Shown in pieces: positions 6,895 to 10,481 of a DNA stretch of 10,481 nt. This stretch comes from Calditrichaceae bacterium. GTDB taxonomy: Bacteria > Calditrichota > Calditrichia > Calditrichales > Calditrichaceae. The stretch lies in the NCBI GenBank assembly GCA_024763405.1, contig JANTFQ010000054.1, forward strand, positions 1-10,481, given 5' to 3'. The position numbers were made by a program, and so were the translations under genes. Below the pieces are notes generated by a model. It saw nothing but the letters and a program-made list of their open reading frames with translations. It ran no database searches and was not told the origin of the DNA. Every line of letters starts with the position of its first letter. Position 1 is the first letter of the stretch.

Positions 6895-6917
6895 ATGCGG
6901 ATTAAAGAGAAATGAAT

Positions 6918-8990
6918 TTAATCTTCTTTTTTCTCTTCTGGAGCTTCTTCCGGTTTATCTTCTTTGGCTTCTGCCGGCGCTTCTTCTTTTACTTCGGCTT
7001 CTTTGACGGGTGCTTCTGCCTTTTTAGTTTCGGCAGGTTTCTCTTCGGCCTTTTTCTCTTTCTTAGCCGCTTTTTTCTCGTCTTTACCCAGATTAACCAT
7101 ATCCCCTATTGTCGTGGGGCCGGAATTTTGTTTCTTCATAAAGGTTTCGTAGTCTTCATCTTCTTTGCCTTTTACGAGCGCGTTAATGGAAAGGACAATC
7201 TTCTTATTCTCCTTATCAAACTCCATAACCTTGGCGGTTACTTCCGAGCCCTCTTCGTATACTTCAGAAGCTTTTTTACCGCGGGGAAGCCCTATATGAG
7301 GATTAGGAATAAAAGCATCCACACCAAGCGGCAGCGTTACAATCATACCCTTATCGATGATGCGGGTGACCTTACCCTGTGTTTCGGTGCCAATCCCATA
7401 GTTTTCTTCAAACGAATCCCAGGGATTTGATTCCACCTGTTTATGACCCAAAGCAATACGCCGTTCTTCACGGTTGATGCTTAGAACAACCACTTCGATT
7501 TCGTCGCCTTTTTTAACGATTTCACTCGGATGGCGGACTTTCTTTGTCCAGGACAGGTCCGAAATATGCACCAAACCGTCGATGCCTTCTTCTAATTCCA
7601 CAAAAGCGCCGAACTGCGTTAAGTTGCGCACAACACCTTTATGAACAGAACCGGCCGGGTAGCGCTCTTCGATAACTTCCCAGGGATCCGGTTCGAGTTG
7701 TTTTAATCCTAACGAAATCTTCTTGGCTTCAGCTTCGATATTCAGAACAACCGCTTCAATTTCCTGACCGACTGTCAGTAATTGGCTGGGATGTTTGATA
7801 TGCTGAGACCAGGACATTTCGGAAATATGAATCAGTCCCTCGATGCCTTTTTCCAGTTCGATAAAAGCGCCGTAATCGGTTAAGCTGACTACGCGGCCTT
7901 TAATGGTAGAATCAACCGGGTATTTTTCAGCAACATTTTCCCAGGGATGAGGCTGCAATTGTTTTAAACCAAGGGAAATACGATCCTTCTTTTCGTTGAA
8001 ATCGAGAATCATTACTTCGAGTTCCTGATCCAGTTTTACAATTTCGGAAGGATGATTTACACGGCCCCAGCTGAGGTCGGTAATATGCAGTAAACCGTCT
8101 ACGCCGCCGAGATCGATAAAGACGCCGAAATCGGTAATATTTTTGACGGAGCCAACACGTTTCTGGCCTTTTTCCAGGGTATCCAGAATTTCTTTTCTCT
8201 GGCCTTCCATCTCTTTTTCGATAAGAACACGGGAAGAAACCACAATGTTCTTGCGGGCATGATTAACTTTAACAATTTTGAAATTCCGTTCTTTTCCAAG
8301 AAAAGAATCAAAATCACGAATGGGACGCACATCAATCTGCGAACCCGGCAGGAACGCATCCACACCCATCACATTAACCACCATACCGCCTTTAATACGG
8401 CGCTGAATAACGCCCGGGATGGTTTCATCATTTTCATATTTTTCAACTAATTTTTCCCAGACACGGATAAAGTCCGCACGGCGTCGTGAAAGATTCAACT
8501 GTCCGTCGGCGCTTTCTAATTTTTCTAAATAAACCTCAACTTCATCGCCGGGATTTAGTTCTTCTACATTATCAAATTCTTCAAGCGGTACGATACCTTC
8601 CGATTTAAAACCGATATCGATAATCACATTTGAATCGGTAATATTCAGAATACGGCCTTCCACAATTTCACCCTCGGTGATACTGTTCATCGTACGGTCG
8701 TACAAACCGGTGAGCACATCCATTTCTTCCGCCGGATATTCGCTCTCTTCTTCCAGGTCTTCCAATTTAACCACAACTTCCTGATACTCGTCTACGGGTT
8801 CAGGAACCGGGGCAGGTTCTTCCGCCTTAACTTCTTCGGGTTTTTCTTCTACTTTTGTTTCTTCTGTAACTGCTTCTTTTGCTGCTACTTCTTTTGCTTC
8901 CGTCTCTTTTACTTCTTCTTCGGACGGGTTAGGGGTTTCAGATACTACAGCCTCTTCTTCGGCTGCAATTTCTTTCTTTTCTTCTGACAT
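6918..8990 (-). CDS. rpsA: Ribosomal protein S1 with extended charged tails
   Basis: A 690-residue S1 protein of the small ribosomal subunit, which binds mRNA and helps initiation. Six S1 (OB-fold) domains lie at about residues 106-169, 190-256, 277-343, 361-428, 446-515 and 534-603. Domains 3-5 carry the typical FGVFIDL or YGAFIEL strand and the GLLHITDLSW type motif; domains 1, 2 and 6 are more diverged, as is usual. It is longer than the 557 residues of E. coli S1. About 85 extra residues at the N-terminus are very rich in Glu, Ala and Val, and about 75 at the C-terminus are rich in Lys, Glu and Ala. I chose the ATG at 8988-8990 because GGAGGA (9001-9006) lies ten bases upstream; the in-frame ATG at 9030-9032 would place that site inside the gene. 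It is monocistronic, ending at the terminator at 6859-6894. Confidence 0.96.
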   Translation of the reverse strand: MSEEKKEIAAEEEAVVSETPNPSEEEVKETEAKEVAAKEAVTEETKVEEKPEEVKAEEPAPVPEPVDEYQEVVVKLEDLEEESEYPAEEMDVLTGLYDRTMNSITEGEIVEGRILNITDSNVIIDIGFKSEGIVPLEEFDNVEELNPGDEVEVYLEKLESADGQLNLSRRRADFIRVWEKLVEKYENDETIPGVIQRRIKGGMVVNVMGVDAFLPGSQIDVRPIRDFDSFLGKERNFKIVKVNHARKNIVVSSRVLIEKEMEGQRKEILDTLEKGQKRVGSVKNITDFGVFIDLGGVDGLLHITDLSWGRVNHPSEIVKLDQELEVMILDFNEKKDRISLGLKQLQPHPWENVAEKYPVDSTIKGRVVSLTDYGAFIELEKGIEGLIHISEMSWSQHIKHPSQLLTVGQEIEAVVLNIEAEAKKISLGLKQLEPDPWEVIEERYPAGSVHKGVVRNLTQFGAFVELEEGIDGLVHISDLSWTKKVRHPSEIVKKGDEIEVVVLSINREERRIALGHKQVESNPWDSFEENYGIGTETQGKVTRIIDKGMIVTLPLGVDAFIPNPHIGLPRGKKASEVYEEGSEVTAKVMEFDKENKKIVLSINALVKGKEDEDYETFMKKQNSGPTTIGDMVNLGKDEKKAAKKEKKAEEKPAETKKAEAPVKEAEVKEEAPAEAKEDKPEEAPEEKKED

Positions 8991-9000
8991 AAAAAATAAA

Positions 9001-9006
9001 TCCTCC
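9001..9006 (-). promoter_or_regulatory. rpsA: Ribosome binding site that decides the rpsA start
   Basis: GGAGGA on the minus strand, ten bases before ATG at 8988-8990. It lies downstream of the earlier in-frame ATG (9030-9032), so it favours the shorter form that begins MSEEKKE. Confidence 0.8.
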
Positions 9007-9219
9007 AGTGGATGTTTGATCCGCTGCCACAACGGCGCGGGGTTAATTAATAAAAAGTTTCGTAATGTAAAATATTATTGGTCTGAATACAAGAAATATC
9101 TGAGAAAATAAAAGAGAACAACGGAGCTATTCTGAATTATGCAGGCTTCTCACGGTTCCGGGAAAATCAATCCGGTTTTATCGGGCTTCTGTTCCACTCA
9201 AAAGACAGAAAGCAAAAAT

Positions 9220-9255
9220 AAACTATCCCACGAGAAGGCTCCAGCAGGATAGTTT
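9220..9255 (-). terminator. Intrinsic terminator, possibly bidirectional
   Basis: AAACTATCC (9220-9228) pairs perfectly with GGATAGTTT (9247-9255) around an 18-base loop. On the minus strand the stem runs into TTTATTTTTGC, ending a transcript with the small membrane genes at 9276-9691. On the plus strand the stem is followed by GC and seven T (9258-9264), so it could also stop plus-strand transcription, although no plus-strand gene is seen upstream. It separates the small-gene transcript from the rpsA promoter region. Confidence 0.75.
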
Positions 9256-9275
9256 GCTTTTTTTCAAGAGAAGTT

Positions 9276-9383
9276 CTAATGTGAGAAATAATGTATTCCC
9301 ACCTGAAAAAGAACCGCAACAACAATAATACTTATCGTTATTAAATAGAATTTAATATTTTTAATTTTCTTACCGTATTTCAT
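9276..9383 (-). CDS. Possible 35-residue single-span membrane peptide
   Basis: A short open frame (ATG at 9381-9383, stop TAG at 9276-9278). The translation has a lysine-rich start (MKYGKKIKNIK), then a hydrophobic stretch from about residue 12 to 30 (FYLITISIIVVAVLFQVGI) and a short HYFSH end. By the positive-inside rule the N-terminus would be in the cytoplasm. It lies 32 bases after the stop of the 91-residue membrane protein on the same strand, and the terminator begins about 20 bases after its own stop, which fits a two-gene transcript. The Shine-Dalgarno site is weak: AAAGG lies about 14 bases upstream. An eight-codon frame starting at 9409 ends with a TGA that overlaps its ATG. I do not recognise the peptide; it could be chance in AT-rich DNA. 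Confidence 0.4.
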   Translation of the reverse strand: MKYGKKIKNIKFYLITISIIVVAVLFQVGIHYFSH

Positions 9384-9415
9384 TTTTGATTAAAAAACCT
9401 TTCTTTCATCTACCG

Positions 9416-9691
9416 TTAATGGTTCCGGAGCAGTAAATACAATCCGCCGCCGAGAAGTAAAAGTGGTAAAAAAGGCCCAATAAGCACCGCCGGCAAAACA
9501 ATTAAACCGGCCACTCCAGCCACAAGGCCCATTGGAATCAGAACCAGAAACATAATTAAACCCGCCAGGGCGAGTGCCAGCAGTTTAATGGGCAGTGCCA
9601 GCATAAAAATGCCGGCATGAAATATAAGCCCTAATATTTTAAGAACAATCAGCGCTGTTAAGATAAAAAATACGATTCCAATGAGTCCCAT
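9416..9691 (-). CDS. Small, very hydrophobic membrane protein of unknown function
   Basis: A 91-residue protein made almost entirely of hydrophobic residues, probably three or four membrane spans (about 2-22, 25-48, 50-70 and 72-88). It has few charged residues: lysines at 18 and 36 and an RNH end. Glycine, leucine and alanine dominate, with prolines in the later spans (PMGLVAG, LPAVLIGPFLP). The start at 9689-9691 is chosen because AGGAG (9697-9701) is five bases upstream; an earlier in-frame ATG at 9716-9718 would put that site inside the gene. It has no family signature that I recognise. It is probably transcribed with the 35-residue frame that follows. Confidence 0.7.
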   Translation of the reverse strand: MGLIGIVFFILTALIVLKILGLIFHAGIFMLALPIKLLALALAGLIMFLVLIPMGLVAGVAGLIVLPAVLIGPFLPLLLLGGGLYLLLRNH

Positions 9692-9718
9692 CTTATCTCC
9701 TAAATAATCGTGTAACAA

Positions 9719-10030
9719 ATCTAAAACGGGCGATTTTTGATACTAATATCGCGGCGGATTGTGAACCCCACCCAAACCTTCTCCAGACTTTGAGGAGAGT
9801 TAAAAAATTCTCAAAACCAATACGCCTGGCCTACTCCGCTGGCGGGGGAGGTTGGAGGGGGCTGACTGGAGAGGAATAAAGTGCGGCCGGAATAAGAGAA
9901 TTTGTCATAAGGTTGCTTCGATATTGCGCCGCTACCGACTCCTCTAATAGCCAAAAGAATCGCTCCGGTTAAGATACATTTATTTCAAAGATACGCGATT
10001 TTTAAAAAAAAGATTCATCTGCACAGACCT
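9719..10030. other. Intergenic stretch with repeat remnants, no gene seen
   Basis: No open frame of note lies on either strand. The part at 9755-9865 is rich in C runs then G runs, as in the block at 591-690; the rest is mixed sequence. No clear terminator hairpin was found for the gene that ends at 10031, although a run of eight A (T on the minus strand) lies near 10005-10012. Confidence 0.5.
9755..9865. repeat. Degenerate C/G-run repeat block
   Basis: C-rich words on the left (CCCCACCCAAACC, CTTCTCC) and G-rich words on the right (GGCGGGGGAGG, TTGGAGGGGG) make small inverted pairs such as CTCC (9834-9837) with GGAG (9847-9850). The style resembles the block at 591-690, but no long identity is visible, so this is a probable decayed member of the same or a similar repeat family. 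Edges are approximate. Confidence 0.35.
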
Positions 10031-10481
10031 CTATTTTTTTATCGTACTCAGCGCCTCCAGCACAATACCCGGTGTAATAATTTCGGGAAGAAGCATAGGT
10101 GTACTGCCCGGCTTACCGGAATAGAGCACATACAATGGAACGCTATTACGATTAAACTTAGCCAGCGCTTTGGCGATGGAGGCATCCCGTTTGGTCCAGT
10201 CTGCTTTTAAGGCAGTGATTCCCAGTTCTTTAAATTTTTTCTGTACTTCCAAATCACTAAAAGCCACCTGTTCATTTACCTGACAGCTCAGGCACCAGGC
10301 CGCTGTAAAGTCGATAAAAACCGGCGTTCCCTCAGCCACCAACTGTGCTGTTTTTTCTTCTGAAAATTTTTGCCAGTCAATTCCTTCGCCATGCGATAAC
10401 GCCGCTTGCGGTGAAGTGGAATAAGATTCGATATTCGCCAGTACGTAAGCATTGCTGCCCACCACCAAAATAAAAGCCAGA
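10031..10481 (-). CDS. Thiol:disulfide interchange protein, C-terminal thioredoxin domain (partial, ScsB/DsbD-like)
   Basis: Only the C-terminal about 150 residues are in the window; the frame stays open through the right edge. It begins inside a hydrophobic stretch (LAFILVVGSNAYVLA) that looks like the last membrane span. A periplasmic thioredoxin-like domain follows, with VFIDFTAAWCLSCQVNE holding the redox pair Cys-Leu-Ser-Cys, then LKADWTKRDASI and the cis-proline region NSVPLYVLY. This is the layout of ScsB/DsbD proteins, which carry electrons across the inner membrane to periplasmic thiols. The VNE after the CxxC and the ADWT motif favour the ScsB-like branch over classical DsbD. A TTG near 10468 could be misread as a start, but the frame continues upstream. 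Confidence 0.85.
   Translation of the reverse strand, partial: LAFILVVGSNAYVLANIESYSTSPQAALSHGEGIDWQKFSEEKTAQLVAEGTPVFIDFTAAWCLSCQVNEQVAFSDLEVQKKFKELGITALKADWTKRDASIAKALAKFNRNSVPLYVLYSGKPGSTPMLLPEIITPGIVLEALSTIKK

Noticed and set aside
6912..7430. A 172-residue plus-strand frame opposite rpsA
   Set aside because: It is the shadow of the Glu/Lys-rich rpsA end, giving a Phe-rich low-complexity translation; rpsA is certain on the other strand.
8991..9032. A 14-residue longer rpsA N-terminus starting at 9032
   Set aside because: The strong GGAGGA site lies inside this extension and serves the ATG at 8988-8990.
10005..10033. A terminator for the thiol:disulfide interchange gene
   Set aside because: A T run follows on the minus strand, but the only stem before it (TCTG/CAGA) would have a two-base loop and is too short.

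Overview
This window carries ten protein-coding genes or gene ends, one tRNA gene, three good intrinsic terminators and several short dispersed repeats. The organism cannot be named from the sequence alone. Strong Shine-Dalgarno sites, an AT-leaning composition, an ScsB/DsbD-type thiol reductase end, a six-domain ribosomal protein S1, MreB and a bacterial acyl-ACP thioesterase point to a Gram-negative-type bacterium. My tentative inference is a member of or near the FCB superphylum (for example Calditrichota or a relative); a search with S1 or MreB would settle it.

Left third (1-2320): a repeat-rich, gene-poor leader holds copies of a small palindromic element whose units begin GTCATGCCC and end GGGAATGAC. 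It is followed by one plus-strand gene for an AAA_14/DUF4143 ATPase, and then by another decayed repeat copy. An ATPase of this family sitting alone between repeats looks like accessory, probably acquired DNA.

Middle left (2321-4160): a two-gene plus-strand operon. The first gene is a DUF59/MIP18-like small protein that lacks the family cysteine. The second is an unusual 486-residue protein that joins a DUF1858-like domain, a DUF2249-like domain and a solute-binding-protein-like domain without a signal peptide. This pair is the least understood part of the window.

Centre (4177-6894): on the minus strand an acyl-ACP thioesterase, started by TTG, leads into tRNA-Leu(UAG) and a strong terminator. 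A divergent Nudix hydrolase of the NudF/NudK type overlaps tail to tail with a stand-alone MreB-family gene.

Right third (6918-10481): on the minus strand lie rpsA, with unusually acidic and lysine/glutamate-rich tails and its own terminator, then a 91-residue very hydrophobic membrane protein. That gene is followed by a possible 35-residue single-span peptide and a terminator. At the edge is the C-terminal part of a thiol:disulfide interchange protein with a thioredoxin domain. Between the last two genes is a stretch of about 310 bases with only repeat remnants.

Most genes are ordinary housekeeping functions (translation, lipid, cell shape, nucleotide clean-up, redox). The novelty is concentrated in the domain-fusion operon, the small membrane ORF and the repeats.
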